Shown here: one piece after another, positions 21,197 through 31,338 of the stretch | Numbering within the stretch: the first letter of the stretch is position 1 | Layout: every line of letters begins with the position of its first letter | Source of the DNA: Prevotella sp. P2-180 | GTDB taxonomy: Bacteria > Bacteroidota > Bacteroidia > Bacteroidales > Bacteroidaceae | Assembly (NCBI RefSeq): GCF_002251435.1 | Contig: NZ_NPJI01000061.1 | Span: 1-55,360, forward strand | DNA length: 55,360 bases | Direction of reading: 5' to 3' | Made by a program: the position numbers and the translations under genes | Notes under the pieces: generated by a model | Databases searched by the model: none | The model's input: only the letters and a program-made list of their open reading frames with translations | What the model was told of the DNA's origin: nothing

Positions 21197-24103
21197 ATGA
21201 AAACAAGAAAGCTAATTACGACCCTTTGTGCTGTGCTCTCGTTCACAACAGCCACTGCAAAGGACTACACGTATCAGACTGTAAAAGGCGATCTGATGAA
21301 CTCCAGGATTTACACTCTGGACAACGGAATGAAGGTGTATCTTACAGTTAACAAAGAGAAACCACGCATCCAGACATTTATAGCTGTCAGAACCGGTAGC
21401 CGTAACGACCCTGCAGAAACAACAGGTCTCGCCCACTATTTTGAACACCTGATGTTTAAGGGCACTTCACACTTCGGCACCAGCGACTACGCTAAGGAGA
21501 AACCTCTGCTCGACGACATCAAACGGCGCTTTGAGGAATATCGAAAGGTGACCGACCCTGAACTGCGAAAGCAACTCTACCATGGCATCGACTCCGTGTC
21601 GCAACTGGCAGCACAATACAACATCCCCAACGAGTACGACAAACTCATGGCAAGCATCGGAGCACAAGGCTCTAACGCCTATACCTCTAACGACGTGACT
21701 TGCTACACCGAGGACATTCCGTCGAACGAGGTGGAGAACTGGCTGAAGATACAAAGCGACCGATTCAAAAACGCAGTGATACGCGGATTCCATACCGAAC
21801 TCGAAGCCGTGTATGAGGAATACAACATGTCGCTCGCAAGAGATAATGAAAAGAGTATCAATGCTCTTGACAAACTGCTATTCCCCGCTCATCCCTACGG
21901 CACGCAAACCGTACTGGGTACCCAGGAACACCTGAAAAACCCGTCGATAGTGAACATCGAGAACTACTACAAGCGCTACTACGTGCCAAATAATATTGCT
22001 GTCTGCATGTCGGGAGACTTCGACCCAGACAAGGTAATTGAGCAGATAGACAGCTACTTCGGCTCATGGGAACCAAACCGCAACCTGTCGCGACCAGAGT
22101 TCGCTCCTCTCGCACCCATCACCGCACCCAAAGACAGCTCAGTGTATGGACAAGAAGCAGAAAACGTGATGCTCGCATGGCGATTCGGCGGTGAGGCGCA
22201 ACTCTCTTCAGACACACTGAACATACTCAGTAAAATGATTGCCAACGGAAAGGCAGGCATCATGGAAATAAACCTCGAACAACCCATGAAAGTGCAAGCC
22301 ATACAGACCTTCCCATATACGCAAACCGACTACTCGGCATTCGTCATCATCGGACTTCCCAAGGAAGGACAAAAACTTGAAGAAGTGCGATCGCTCATAC
22401 TCAGTGAGATAGAGAAAATAAAAAGAGGAGAGTTTGCCGACGACCTGCTGCCTTCGGTTAAGAACAATATGAAACTCTCGTTCTACAACTCGCTACTCGA
22501 CAACGAAAGCCGGGCAAACAGGTTTGTTGAGGCTTTTGTAAGCGGAAGACCATGGGAAGTGGCAGTGGGAACACTCGACCGCATCAATGGCATCACAAAG
22601 CAGCAGATGGTAGACTTCGTGAAGAGACACTTCAACGACAACTACGCTTGCGTCTACAAACGTCAAGGAGTGGACAAGTCGGTAGAGAAAATTGAAAAAC
22701 CGAAAATCACAGCCATTCCTTCCAACCGCGACAAGCAGAGCCAGTTCCTTGTAGACATTGCTTCTTCGAAAGTGGAACCCATAAAACCTGTCTTCGTGGA
22801 TTTCGAAAAAGATATAAAAAGCATAAAGACAAAACAGGGACTGCCTGTATTGTATAAACAAAACACTACCGACGGACTCTTCTCACTCAACTTCAACTAT
22901 GACTTCGGAAGCGAGGACGTGAAAGGTCTCGACCTCGTGCCCCTATACCTATATTATATAGGCACCGACAAGAAAACTTCGACTCAGATTAATCAGGAGT
23001 TCTACAAGCTTGCTTGCTCCTACACACTGGAAGTGGAAGGCGACCACCTCATAGTGTCACTCTCAGGACTTGACGAAAACATGCCTCAGGCTCTCGCCCT
23101 TCTCGAAGACTTTTTGCAAAACGCACGTGCTGACCGTGAGTCGTATGACAGTTTTGTTGCACTCGTGGCCAAGATGCAAAAGGACAGAAAGACCAGCCAA
23201 AAGGAGAACTTCAGCGCACTTATGGAATACGGCTTCTTCGGAGAGCACAATTCTTACACCTTCACCTCTAATGTAGAGGAACTAAAGGCAGCCAATCCAC
23301 AGTCGTTGCCCGATATGACAAGAAGCCTAAACAAGTACAGTCATCAGGTGCTTTACTTCGGACCTAAGTCAGAAAAAGACTTTCTCGCCATATTGGCCAA
23401 ATATCACAAGACTCCAAAGAAGTTTGTGCCAGTGCCGGAAGGCAAGCCGTTCCTACAGCAGAAGGTGGAGCAGGATATGACAATAATAGCTCCATACGAC
23501 GCAAAGAATATCTATATGGTGGAAATTGCAAACCAAGGACGCCATTGGAATCCTGCGGATTATCCAGTGCAGCGACTCTTCAACGAGTATTTTGGAGTAG
23601 GCATGAACTCCATCGTGTTCCAGGAACTGCGCGAGGCGCGCGGACTCGCCTATAGTGCAAGCGGTAGCTACAGAATGCCTTCAAAGAAAGAAGAGACAGA
23701 AGGCTTCTTTGACTTCATAGCCACACAAAACGACAAGATGATGGACTGCATCTCGACCTTTCGCGAGATTATCGACACCATTCCAATGTCTTCCAGTGCA
23801 TTTGAGATAGCTAAACAAAACCTCATGAAGAGCATTGAGAGCGAGCGCATCACACGATTTGAAATGCTCAGAACATATTGGAAGATGCAGCGTCTTGGTA
23901 TAACGGAGAGTATGAACAAAAAGCTCTACGAAGCTCTTCCCACACTTACTCTTGACGACATTGTGCGTTTTGAGCGTGAAAATATCGTGGGCAAACCACG
24001 TTTGCGCCTCATTCTCGGCAACAAAGACGAGCTCGACATCTCCGCCTTGGAGAAGCTCGGACCGGTGAAGTATGTGACGACGGAAGAGATTTTTGGGGAG
24101 TGA
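21197..24103 (+). CDS. Secreted M16-family zinc peptidase
   Basis: ATG at 21197 gives a signal peptide (MKTRKLITTLCAVLSFTTATAK). The 968-residue mature-size protein has the inverted zinc motif HYFEH (H80, E83, H84) with the downstream Glu pair in 'ELEAVYEEYNMS'. A second M16 half without the motif starts near residue 540 ('KQGLPVLYKQNTTDGLFSLNFNYD'), with 'FQELREARGLAYSASGSY'. It is of the single-chain type, active half followed by inactive half. It acts in the periplasm, probably on peptides. A terminator follows at 24123. Confidence 0.94.
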   Translation: MKTRKLITTLCAVLSFTTATAKDYTYQTVKGDLMNSRIYTLDNGMKVYLTVNKEKPRIQTFIAVRTGSRNDPAETTGLAHYFEHLMFKGTSHFGTSDYAKEKPLLDDIKRRFEEYRKVTDPELRKQLYHGIDSVSQLAAQYNIPNEYDKLMASIGAQGSNAYTSNDVTCYTEDIPSNEVENWLKIQSDRFKNAVIRGFHTELEAVYEEYNMSLARDNEKSINALDKLLFPAHPYGTQTVLGTQEHLKNPSIVNIENYYKRYYVPNNIAVCMSGDFDPDKVIEQIDSYFGSWEPNRNLSRPEFAPLAPITAPKDSSVYGQEAENVMLAWRFGGEAQLSSDTLNILSKMIANGKAGIMEINLEQPMKVQAIQTFPYTQTDYSAFVIIGLPKEGQKLEEVRSLILSEIEKIKRGEFADDLLPSVKNNMKLSFYNSLLDNESRANRFVEAFVSGRPWEVAVGTLDRINGITKQQMVDFVKRHFNDNYACVYKRQGVDKSVEKIEKPKITAIPSNRDKQSQFLVDIASSKVEPIKPVFVDFEKDIKSIKTKQGLPVLYKQNTTDGLFSLNFNYDFGSEDVKGLDLVPLYLYYIGTDKKTSTQINQEFYKLACSYTLEVEGDHLIVSLSGLDENMPQALALLEDFLQNARADRESYDSFVALVAKMQKDRKTSQKENFSALMEYGFFGEHNSYTFTSNVEELKAANPQSLPDMTRSLNKYSHQVLYFGPKSEKDFLAILAKYHKTPKKFVPVPEGKPFLQQKVEQDMTIIAPYDAKNIYMVEIANQGRHWNPADYPVQRLFNEYFGVGMNSIVFQELREARGLAYSASGSYRMPSKKEETEGFFDFIATQNDKMMDCISTFREIIDTIPMSSSAFEIAKQNLMKSIESERITRFEMLRTYWKMQRLGITESMNKKLYEALPTLTLDDIVRFERENIVGKPRLRLILGNKDELDISALEKLGPVKYVTTEEIFGE

Positions 24104-24122
24104 GGAGTGAATGAGGAGTGAG

Positions 24123-24152
24123 AAAAGTTCAAGCAACCAGGCTTGAACTTTT
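24123..24152. terminator. Bidirectional terminator between the M16 and TamB-like genes
   Basis: AAAAGTTCAAGC (24123-24134) pairs with GCTTGAACTTTT (24141-24152); T-rich on both sides. It lies between the convergent stops at 24103 and 24154. Confidence 0.75.
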
Positions 24153-24153
24153 C

Positions 24154-27100
24154 TTATTCCTCTTTCCTCGATCCCTTCTTCCTCTTCTTCCCAAACAAAT
24201 CGCGGAGATTGGTAAAATCTTTTTTCATTATCAGTCCTACGCCTTGAGTATTTAGGCTGGACTTGGTGAAGTAGCGGTCGTTGGTTTGGTTGTATACCTT
24301 TAAGGCGATGTTGCCGTTGGGAGTGAGGAGGTATCTGATGTCGAAGTCGCCAATGAATGAGGTGTTGGCGGTGGCGGCATTGTCGCGGTAGCCGAATTGT
24401 CCGTTTATGAGCAGTCTGTTGTTTAGCAGTCGGCCGCTGAGTAATCCTTCGTATTCAGCGTTGTTCCATCCCTCGTCGCCTGTCGAGATGTTAGCACCGA
24501 AGTTCCAGTTGTCGCTTTTTATCACCGAACCGAGAATGGAGTTTATCTGTCCGGAGATGGTGCCCGAAAGAAGGCTTTGCATGGCGAGCGATGTCTGACT
24601 GTATTGTCCGCTCCCTTGAGTTCTTGAGTTGTTGTTTGTTTGAGGATAGAATTTTCCTATACCGAGCAGGTAAACGACCTGTTGGTTCATTTCCTCTTCG
24701 CTATTTATAATGTTTCTTACTATTTGTTTTTCGTCGGTGCTTACCGTAGGCATGTCGATGTCGAAGTTCACTTGTGGAGCTCTTGCTATACCGCCAATGT
24801 TCATTAGGCAGTTTACCCTTATTGTGTTGTTGGAAAAACTGTTGCCGACATTAAGGTCGGCGAGGCTCACTCCGTTTACTGTATGTACGGCCTGAAGGTT
24901 TAGTTGGGCGTCAAACGGATTACCTCCGAACACTAAGGTGCTTCCTTGGTTGAATGTAAAGTTCTTTTTCAGGATGTTTTGTATCGTAATGCCGTAGGTT
25001 CCGTGGTCTACGGTGTATGTTCCGTACATGTTGAATGCTCCTTTGTCGTAATAAGTGGCTCGTATTACTCCATTACCATTGAGAGTGATATAGTCGTTAG
25101 TGTTTGCGTCCATGAGCAGTCGTATGGTTGCGTCGGGTGTGCAGTTGATGGAGAAGTTGAGGTACATGTCGGAGGAGAGATTTATAGAGGATTGAAGAGT
25201 GTTTTCACTACCCTCTACCTTCTTCCCTCTTCCCTCCAAAAAACCTTTTCCCTCCAAAGACTCATCTTTCATGTCCCATTCAATAAACCCTTGTGATGAG
25301 AGGGCGTCGGGTGACGAGACGTTGTAGGTGAAGGAGGAGTTTGGCTGTGGTGTTACATCCACATCCATCACAAAGAGTCCGCTGCGGCCTTTTATGGCCA
25401 CGTTGCCAGTGCCGAACACGGTGCCGTAGAAGGTGTTGTCGCCAAAGTCGCGAAAGTCGTAGGCGAGAAGGTTTTCTGCCTTTATGTTCAGGTCGTATGA
25501 AAGGCGGGTGAGATGCTTGTGGAACAGGCTTCCGCTGATGTGGCCAAGATTTCCGTAGGCATCGGCTATTGTTACCCCGTCGAGTTTTATCTCGTCGGGA
25601 ATGAGTGTCACAGTTTGGTTCTTAAGGAAATATCGTGTGTTGAGAGGTCTGATATGAGCCTCGCCGTCCACGGTCATCTGCCCTACGAGGTTGATATTGT
25701 CGAGCGGTCCCACGAGGTTTAGTCTTCCCCTGGCCTGTCCTGTCACTTCGCTTATGAAGCTATTGGTAAACGAGTGCAGGAAGTCGATGTGTGTGCCGTC
25801 AGCCCTAAGGTCGAGGTCTATATAGTTTCTTGCGGGCGATACATATCCGTTGATGTGTGTCTTTGCGTCGGGGCCGTCGTTGGCAGTGGCATGGATGTCT
25901 ATCTGTTTTTCTTCCCGGTTCCAGTTCACGTTAGCGTCGAGCACGCCCATTCTTCCGTCTTCAAACAGGAATTTGTCGACGTTGAGTTTTGCGTGAGCGT
26001 CAAATTTTCCGAAAGGAGCTACCACGTAAGCCCTTCCCGATGCCTCGCCGCTGAAGCTTACGGAATGGAAGTTGACGAGGTTGAGCACGTAGTCCACGTC
26101 CACCGCCTTGAGATCTATTGACAGTGAGTCGTTGGTGTTGTCTGAGGCGGTTCCGTTGATGAGTATGTGCTGTTGTCCGTGTTCAATCTTGAATTGTTCC
26201 ACGTCGATGAAGTTTTTCCTGTAGTCTATTTTCGACGCAGCCACTTCCCATTGTTTGTCACCTATATTGATATGCGACGGGATGATTTCTATAGAGGCAG
26301 CCTTTTCGCCGTTTTCGTTGGTGAAGAAGGTGGCTATGGAGTTCAGTTCTCCGAGAAGTCTTTTCGCAGAGTTTCCGTTGTCCCACTTTATCGATGTCGA
26401 GAGCTTGTTGTCGGCGGCGGAGCAGTCGGCCTTCAGGTCCATGAGGTCGCCATTGTTCATCTCCTTTGTTATCTTAGCTTTGAGTTTCAGAGTGTCGAGC
26501 GGTGTGTCGAGATAGAAATGCGTGTTGCCATAGAGTTTGTCGTTGAATGTGAACCTGTCGATGTCCACGCTCAGCGAAATGAGTTTGCTTTTGTCGTCCA
26601 TTTTTGCGTTGATGGCGAGCGGTGTCTCTATGTCGAGGTTCACGCCGAGCAGCGGTTTGAGCCATTTTGTCGACCGGATGTTGGCGCTTAGTTCAAAGGA
26701 ATTGCCGAATGTTCTGTTGTCGTGTTTCAGTCCGGGCAGAGTGGGGAGTTTTTCTCCAATGATGTTTGCCATGCTTTTCAGCAGTGTACCATAGTTGAAC
26801 TCTCCGTTGAGTTCAATATTACCGAAGTCGCTATTAAATAGGATGTTGTGTCGGTTGTGGTTGTATCCTGTAAGTATTTCGATATTGTTTATCACGCAAG
26901 TGTCTTCCGCCGAAGTCATGCAGAAGTTGCTGATATTGAGCGAGCCTTTCGAGTCGTTTATGTCAGAAGCCACGATGTCGGCGTTGAGGCTTGTAGTGAA
27001 TCGTGCGTCTCCCCATTTGTCGGTGATGTGGATGGCTTTTGGGCAGATGTCGTCGATAATTACGTTGAGTGAGTATAGTTTTTTCTTTCCCTTCTTTGTC

Positions 27101-28608
27101 ATTTCTCCTTCCGCCTCAAACTTTATGTTCGGGTCGTCCACAGCAATGTTTCCCGCAATGGTTTGTGATGAATAATGAGCGTCGAGGTTTATGTTGCTGA
27201 AATTATAGCCTTCATAGCTGAATCGCGACACTTCTCCTTTGCACGAGGCTGTGATTCCCGGTTTCAGCTTTCCATTCAGGTTGACGTCTACTGCGACCTC
27301 GCCGAGTCTTTTGTCGCCGATGAGTCTTTGTAGGTTTATGCCTTGAGTGTAGATGTGTGAGTTGAATTGTTTATTATTGTCGATAGCAATCCTAAGAATC
27401 ATTTCACCCACATTGGTCCTGACTTTTCCCTTGGCAGTTATTCCGCCGCTGTTGGTTGATGCAGCAGTAGCCACGATATGTATGTTGCCGCATTTTTTGA
27501 GCATTTCGGGCACTTCCACTGTTTTACCCTCAATGTTTTCAGAAATGAACACCGATATTTCAGGAGCGAGTTCGAGTTTGCTGATGTCGGCATACCATAG
27601 TTTTCTTTTTCCGTTTTCCTTTATCCATCCCTTTGCGTCGAGGTTTATATCGCCGTTGTCAGACTTTACATTCAGTCTTTTCATTGTTAGTGATGTGCTG
27701 TTTCCGCTGAACTGCGCATAAAGGTTTATGTGGCTTTTAAACGTGTTCAGTTTTGGCAGTAGAAACGCAAGGTCGGCAGGTGTTATGGTCGAGTTCTCCA
27801 CCGTGCCATTGAATTTTAGTGTGGCAGGAATTATATGTTTTCCGTTGTGCTTGTATGTGGCAGAGAGTTTGGGTATGCATAGTCTCGATTTCGGAAGTTC
27901 GAGAGAGAAGTCTGTAAGTGTGGTTTTTTGTTTGTTTGCGTTGAGTGCGAAACAGATGTCCTTGATTTTCAGTCCTGATTTTTCCTCCAGCGAAAATTCT
28001 CTTACGTTGGCTATTATGGAGTCGGGTGTGAGGGCATCGAGCGATGCGTATATGTTTATGTTTTTTAAGTCTATATGGTAAATGTTCAGCTTTCCAGAAG
28101 TGCGGGCTTTGTCATATTGGTCGTATGCCAAGGATCCGTGTCTCATGATGAACGAAGCCACTTCGAGGTTTATAGGTTTTCCCTGTGTGGTGTCCTTCGA
28201 GGCGAGAGAGTCGAGAACGAACTGGAAGTTTGTCTTCTCGTTTTCTGCCGTTTTGTATAGAGAGAGCTGTGGCGTAAATAGTTGTGCCGATGTGATGTTC
28301 ACCTTTCCCTCGAGTAAGTCTACAATGTCAATTTTTGCAGCTATTCTTGCCGCTTTGAGCATTTCTTTTCCGTTTTGGTCGAGTATGACGACATCGTCAA
28401 TGATGATTCTGTTTAGCATGCCGAGGTCAATGTTTCCTACGGTCACCTTGGAGCCTATTTTGTCAGCCATGGCTTTTGCCACGGTTTTTCCCATGGTTTG
28501 TTGTACAAGAGGTATATGCAGTATGATGGCCACCAAAATATATAAGGTGACCATTGTCCAAACCACGATGTTGGTAAAGTGTTTTATGATGCTCTTAAAT
28601 TTATTCAA
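24154..28608 (-). CDS. TamB/DUF490 family envelope protein
   Basis: A 1484-residue protein with one N-terminal membrane anchor (about 16-36, 'VVWTMVTLYILVAIILHIPLV') and a very long, repetitive beta-rich body, as in AsmA/TamB proteins that span the periplasm. The end has the TamB_C features: 'GTYTVDHGTYGITIQNILKKNFTFNQGSTLVFGGNPFDAQLNLQA' and 'FNDIRYLLTPNG'-like strands. It probably helps lipid transport or outer-membrane protein assembly. No tamA-like gene is adjacent in the window. It has its own promoter at 28659 and shares the divergent region with nqrA. Confidence 0.9.
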   Translation of the reverse strand: MNKFKSIIKHFTNIVVWTMVTLYILVAIILHIPLVQQTMGKTVAKAMADKIGSKVTVGNIDLGMLNRIIIDDVVILDQNGKEMLKAARIAAKIDIVDLLEGKVNITSAQLFTPQLSLYKTAENEKTNFQFVLDSLASKDTTQGKPINLEVASFIMRHGSLAYDQYDKARTSGKLNIYHIDLKNINIYASLDALTPDSIIANVREFSLEEKSGLKIKDICFALNANKQKTTLTDFSLELPKSRLCIPKLSATYKHNGKHIIPATLKFNGTVENSTITPADLAFLLPKLNTFKSHINLYAQFSGNSTSLTMKRLNVKSDNGDINLDAKGWIKENGKRKLWYADISKLELAPEISVFISENIEGKTVEVPEMLKKCGNIHIVATAASTNSGGITAKGKVRTNVGEMILRIAIDNNKQFNSHIYTQGINLQRLIGDKRLGEVAVDVNLNGKLKPGITASCKGEVSRFSYEGYNFSNINLDAHYSSQTIAGNIAVDDPNIKFEAEGEMTKKGKKKLYSLNVIIDDICPKAIHITDKWGDARFTTSLNADIVASDINDSKGSLNISNFCMTSAEDTCVINNIEILTGYNHNRHNILFNSDFGNIELNGEFNYGTLLKSMANIIGEKLPTLPGLKHDNRTFGNSFELSANIRSTKWLKPLLGVNLDIETPLAINAKMDDKSKLISLSVDIDRFTFNDKLYGNTHFYLDTPLDTLKLKAKITKEMNNGDLMDLKADCSAADNKLSTSIKWDNGNSAKRLLGELNSIATFFTNENGEKAASIEIIPSHINIGDKQWEVAASKIDYRKNFIDVEQFKIEHGQQHILINGTASDNTNDSLSIDLKAVDVDYVLNLVNFHSVSFSGEASGRAYVVAPFGKFDAHAKLNVDKFLFEDGRMGVLDANVNWNREEKQIDIHATANDGPDAKTHINGYVSPARNYIDLDLRADGTHIDFLHSFTNSFISEVTGQARGRLNLVGPLDNINLVGQMTVDGEAHIRPLNTRYFLKNQTVTLIPDEIKLDGVTIADAYGNLGHISGSLFHKHLTRLSYDLNIKAENLLAYDFRDFGDNTFYGTVFGTGNVAIKGRSGLFVMDVDVTPQPNSSFTYNVSSPDALSSQGFIEWDMKDESLEGKGFLEGRGKKVEGSENTLQSSINLSSDMYLNFSINCTPDATIRLLMDANTNDYITLNGNGVIRATYYDKGAFNMYGTYTVDHGTYGITIQNILKKNFTFNQGSTLVFGGNPFDAQLNLQAVHTVNGVSLADLNVGNSFSNNTIRVNCLMNIGGIARAPQVNFDIDMPTVSTDEKQIVRNIINSEEEMNQQVVYLLGIGKFYPQTNNNSRTQGSGQYSQTSLAMQSLLSGTISGQINSILGSVIKSDNWNFGANISTGDEGWNNAEYEGLLSGRLLNNRLLINGQFGYRDNAATANTSFIGDFDIRYLLTPNGNIALKVYNQTNDRYFTKSSLNTQGVGLIMKKDFTNLRDLFGKKRKKGSRKEE

Positions 28609-28658
28609 TTTTGGAATATCGAGTTTACAAATGTTGCTATTGTTTGTCTATTTCGCTA

Positions 28659-28666
28659 CAAAATTA
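28659..28666 (-). promoter_or_regulatory. Promoter -7 box (TAATTTTG) of the TamB-like gene
   Basis: TAATTTTGT on the minus strand fits TAnnTTTG and lies 50 bp before the ATG at 28608. Confidence 0.6.
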
Positions 28667-28730
28667 CAAAAAAAAGCGCAATTGGTTTCATTTTTGGTAT
28701 GATTTTCTTCTGAATGTAGGCATTTTTGTG

Positions 28731-28738
28731 TAATTTTG
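28731..28738 (+). promoter_or_regulatory. Promoter -7 box (TAATTTTG) of the nqr operon
   Basis: TAATTTTGC fits TAnnTTTG, 39 bp before nqrA. It is divergent from the TamB-like promoter, 65 bp away. Confidence 0.65.
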
Positions 28739-28777
28739 CAGCGAAATAGTGAAGTTTTTATTAAACCTTATTAAAAT

Positions 28778-30127
28778 ATGGTCAATATTATCAAATTGCG
28801 TAAAGGTTTAGACATAAAGCTTTCCGGCGAGGCTGAGAAGAAGAAGATACAGCTGAAGTCGAACGGAAAGTATTGCCTTTCTCCTGTAGACTTTGTGGGG
28901 GTGACCCCAAAGGTGGTTGTGAAGGAAGGCGACCATGTCAAGGCTGGTAGCGCATTGTTCATCAACAAAAATTGTTCCGAGCTAAAGTTCTCCTCTCCTG
29001 TAAGCGGAAAGGTGACCGCCGTAGTGCGTGGCGACCGCCGCAAGGTGCTGGGCATTGTTGTCGAGGCCGACGACAAGCAGGAGTACGTTGACTATGGTGT
29101 GAAGAATGTCGACCGCATGAGTGGTGACGAAGTGATTAACCAGTTATTGGAGGCTGGCCTTTTTGGCTACATCAACCAGCTTCCTTACGATGTGGTGGCA
29201 TGTCCGACAGACAAACCGAAAGCCATTTTCGTGTCAGCATTGAGAGACAAGCCCCTTGCCTCCGACTTTGAGTTTGAGCTTCAGGGACAAGAAAAGGAAT
29301 GGCAAACTGGTCTCACAGCACTCTCGCTTATTGCGAAGACTCATCTTGGAGTGGGAGCTCGTCAGACCTCAAAGGCTCTTCTTGAGGCAAAGGACGTGGA
29401 GGTTACCATTTTCGATGGGCCGTGTCCTGCTGGCAATGTAGGTGTTCAGGTGAATCATCTCGACCCGGTGAACAAGGGAGAGATTGTGTGGACGGTAGAC
29501 CCGTCGGCTGTCATTTTCTTCGGTCGTCTGCTGCTCACAGGTCATGTTCAGCTCACCCGTACCGTTGCTGTTTGCGGCAGTGAGGTGCGTCAGCCACAAT
29601 ATGTAGACATGCTTGTGGGCGAGGAGCTTCAGACACTTTTGAGCAACACATACGATAAGAGCCACTCGGTGCGTGTGATCAACGGCAATGTGCTCACTGG
29701 CCGTGTAGTGAAGGGAGAGGGATATCTCGGTGCTCACTCCTCTGAGGTGACGGTGATACCTGAAGGCGACAATGCTGATGAGTTTGCTGGATGGATTATG
29801 CCTCGTTTCAATCAGTACTCACAAAACCGTAGCTATTTCTCTTGGCTATTCGGTAGCAAAAAGTATGCTCTCGACGCCCGTGTGAAGGGAGGACAGCGCC
29901 ACATGATCATGAGTGGCGAGTATGACAGCGTTATACCTATGGACATTTACGCCGAGTATCTCGTGAAGGCCATCATTGCCGGCAATATCGACCGCATGGA
30001 GCAGCTTGGTATCTATGAGGTAAGTCCAGAGGACTTCGCCCTTGCCGAGTTTGTCGACAGTTCAAAGTTGGAACTGCAGCGCATAGTACGCGAGGGACTT
30101 GACATGCTGAGAAAAGAAAACAGTTAA
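28778..30127 (+). CDS. nqrA: Na+-translocating NADH:quinone reductase subunit A
   Basis: The 449-residue protein matches NqrA from its start 'KLRKGLDIKLSGEAEKK' through 'YCLSPVDFVGVTPKVVVKEGDHVKAG' (a biotinyl-lipoyl-like fold) to 'AEYLVKAIIAGNIDRMEQLGIYEVSPEDFALAEFV'. It is the cytoplasmic subunit near the quinone site of the sodium-pumping complex. First gene of nqrABCDEF, 20 bp before nqrB. Full length. Confidence 0.97.
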   Translation: MVNIIKLRKGLDIKLSGEAEKKKIQLKSNGKYCLSPVDFVGVTPKVVVKEGDHVKAGSALFINKNCSELKFSSPVSGKVTAVVRGDRRKVLGIVVEADDKQEYVDYGVKNVDRMSGDEVINQLLEAGLFGYINQLPYDVVACPTDKPKAIFVSALRDKPLASDFEFELQGQEKEWQTGLTALSLIAKTHLGVGARQTSKALLEAKDVEVTIFDGPCPAGNVGVQVNHLDPVNKGEIVWTVDPSAVIFFGRLLLTGHVQLTRTVAVCGSEVRQPQYVDMLVGEELQTLLSNTYDKSHSVRVINGNVLTGRVVKGEGYLGAHSSEVTVIPEGDNADEFAGWIMPRFNQYSQNRSYFSWLFGSKKYALDARVKGGQRHMIMSGEYDSVIPMDIYAEYLVKAIIAGNIDRMEQLGIYEVSPEDFALAEFVDSSKLELQRIVREGLDMLRKENS

Positions 30128-30147
30128 GAATTAAAAAATTACATTAA

Positions 30148-31302
30148 ATGAGTTTTTTACGAAATTATCTCAACAAGATAAAGCCGAACTTCGAGAAAGA
30201 CGGCAAACTTCACGCCTTCCGCAGCGTGTTTGATGGTTTCGAGACATTCCTCTACGTGCCTAACGACACGTCGAAGAGCGGATGTCACATCCACGACGCG
30301 ATAGACTCGAAGCGCATCATGAGCATGGTGGTGATAGCCCTGTTGCCCGCCCTGCTATTCGGTATGTATAATGTGGGTTATCAGAACTACCTTGCAGCCG
30401 GCACACTTGCCGAGGCTCATTTCTGCGAGGTGTTCTTCTATGGCGTGCTTGCCGTTTTGCCCAAGATTCTCGTCAGCTACATTGTGGGCTTGGGCATAGA
30501 GTTTGCCTGGGCACAGTGGAAAGGTGAGGAGATACAGGAGGGTTATCTCGTTTCGGGTATCATCATCCCGATGATTCTTCCTGTGGGATGCCCTATATGG
30601 ATGATTGCCATTGCCGTAGCCTTTGCCGTTATCATCGGCAAGGAGATATTTGGCGGTACCGGCATGAACATCTTTAACGTGGCACTCGTGGCGCGCGCAT
30701 TCCTATTCTTCTCTTATCCCACAAAGATGAGCGGCGACACCGTTTGGGTGGCAGACAGTACAATCTTCGGTCTTGGCAATAATCTCGCCGATGGCTTTAC
30801 TGCAGCCACACCGCTTGGACAGATTGCAGCCGGCACTCCCGTGAGTGCACAGACATGTGATGCCGTGCTCGGCTTCATACCAGGCTCTGTGGGAGAGACA
30901 AGCGTGGTGGCAATAGCCATTGGAGCCGCCATACTGCTTTGGACCGGCATTGCCTCATGGCGCACCATGCTCAGCGTGTTTGTAGGCGGAAGCCTGTTGG
31001 CCATAATCTTTGAGCAAACAGGACAGTCTATCGCCTGGTATGAGCATCTTTGCTATGGTGGTTTTGCCTTCGGTGCAGTATTTATGGCTACAGACCCAGT
31101 TACCTCCTGCCGCACCAACTGCGGTAAGTATATCTACGGTTTCCTCATAGGTGCACTGGCCGTCATCATTCGTGTTATGAATCCCGGATTCCCTGAAGGA
31201 ATGATGCTTGCCATTCTTTTCGGCAACATGATGGCACCGCTCATTGACTACTATGTGGTAGACGCAAATATCAGAAAGAGGGCGAAGAGAGTAAAAAATT
31301 AG
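30148..31302 (+). CDS. nqrB: Na+-translocating NADH:quinone reductase subunit B
   Basis: A 384-residue membrane protein with about 10 segments, related to RnfD. 'CHIHDAIDSKRIMSMVVIALLPALLFGMYNVG' and 'KEIFGGTGMNIFNVALVARAFLFFSYP' are family signatures. It carries a covalent FMN on a Thr of an S/T-G-A-T motif. Here that place reads 'DGFTAATPLG' (T221 as acceptor), with Ala where Gly is usual. The change is conservative but worth checking. It forms the ion path and quinone site with NqrA. Confidence 0.96.
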   Translation: MSFLRNYLNKIKPNFEKDGKLHAFRSVFDGFETFLYVPNDTSKSGCHIHDAIDSKRIMSMVVIALLPALLFGMYNVGYQNYLAAGTLAEAHFCEVFFYGVLAVLPKILVSYIVGLGIEFAWAQWKGEEIQEGYLVSGIIIPMILPVGCPIWMIAIAVAFAVIIGKEIFGGTGMNIFNVALVARAFLFFSYPTKMSGDTVWVADSTIFGLGNNLADGFTAATPLGQIAAGTPVSAQTCDAVLGFIPGSVGETSVVAIAIGAAILLWTGIASWRTMLSVFVGGSLLAIIFEQTGQSIAWYEHLCYGGFAFGAVFMATDPVTSCRTNCGKYIYGFLIGALAVIIRVMNPGFPEGMMLAILFGNMMAPLIDYYVVDANIRKRAKRVKN

Positions 31303-31338
31303 GGATGAGAAATCTCCCCCTAAAAAACATTAAGAATT

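Noticed and set aside
26167..26691. Plus-strand frames inside the TamB-like gene, up to 174 codons
   Set aside because: Antisense shadows of a long, well-supported gene; no family features.
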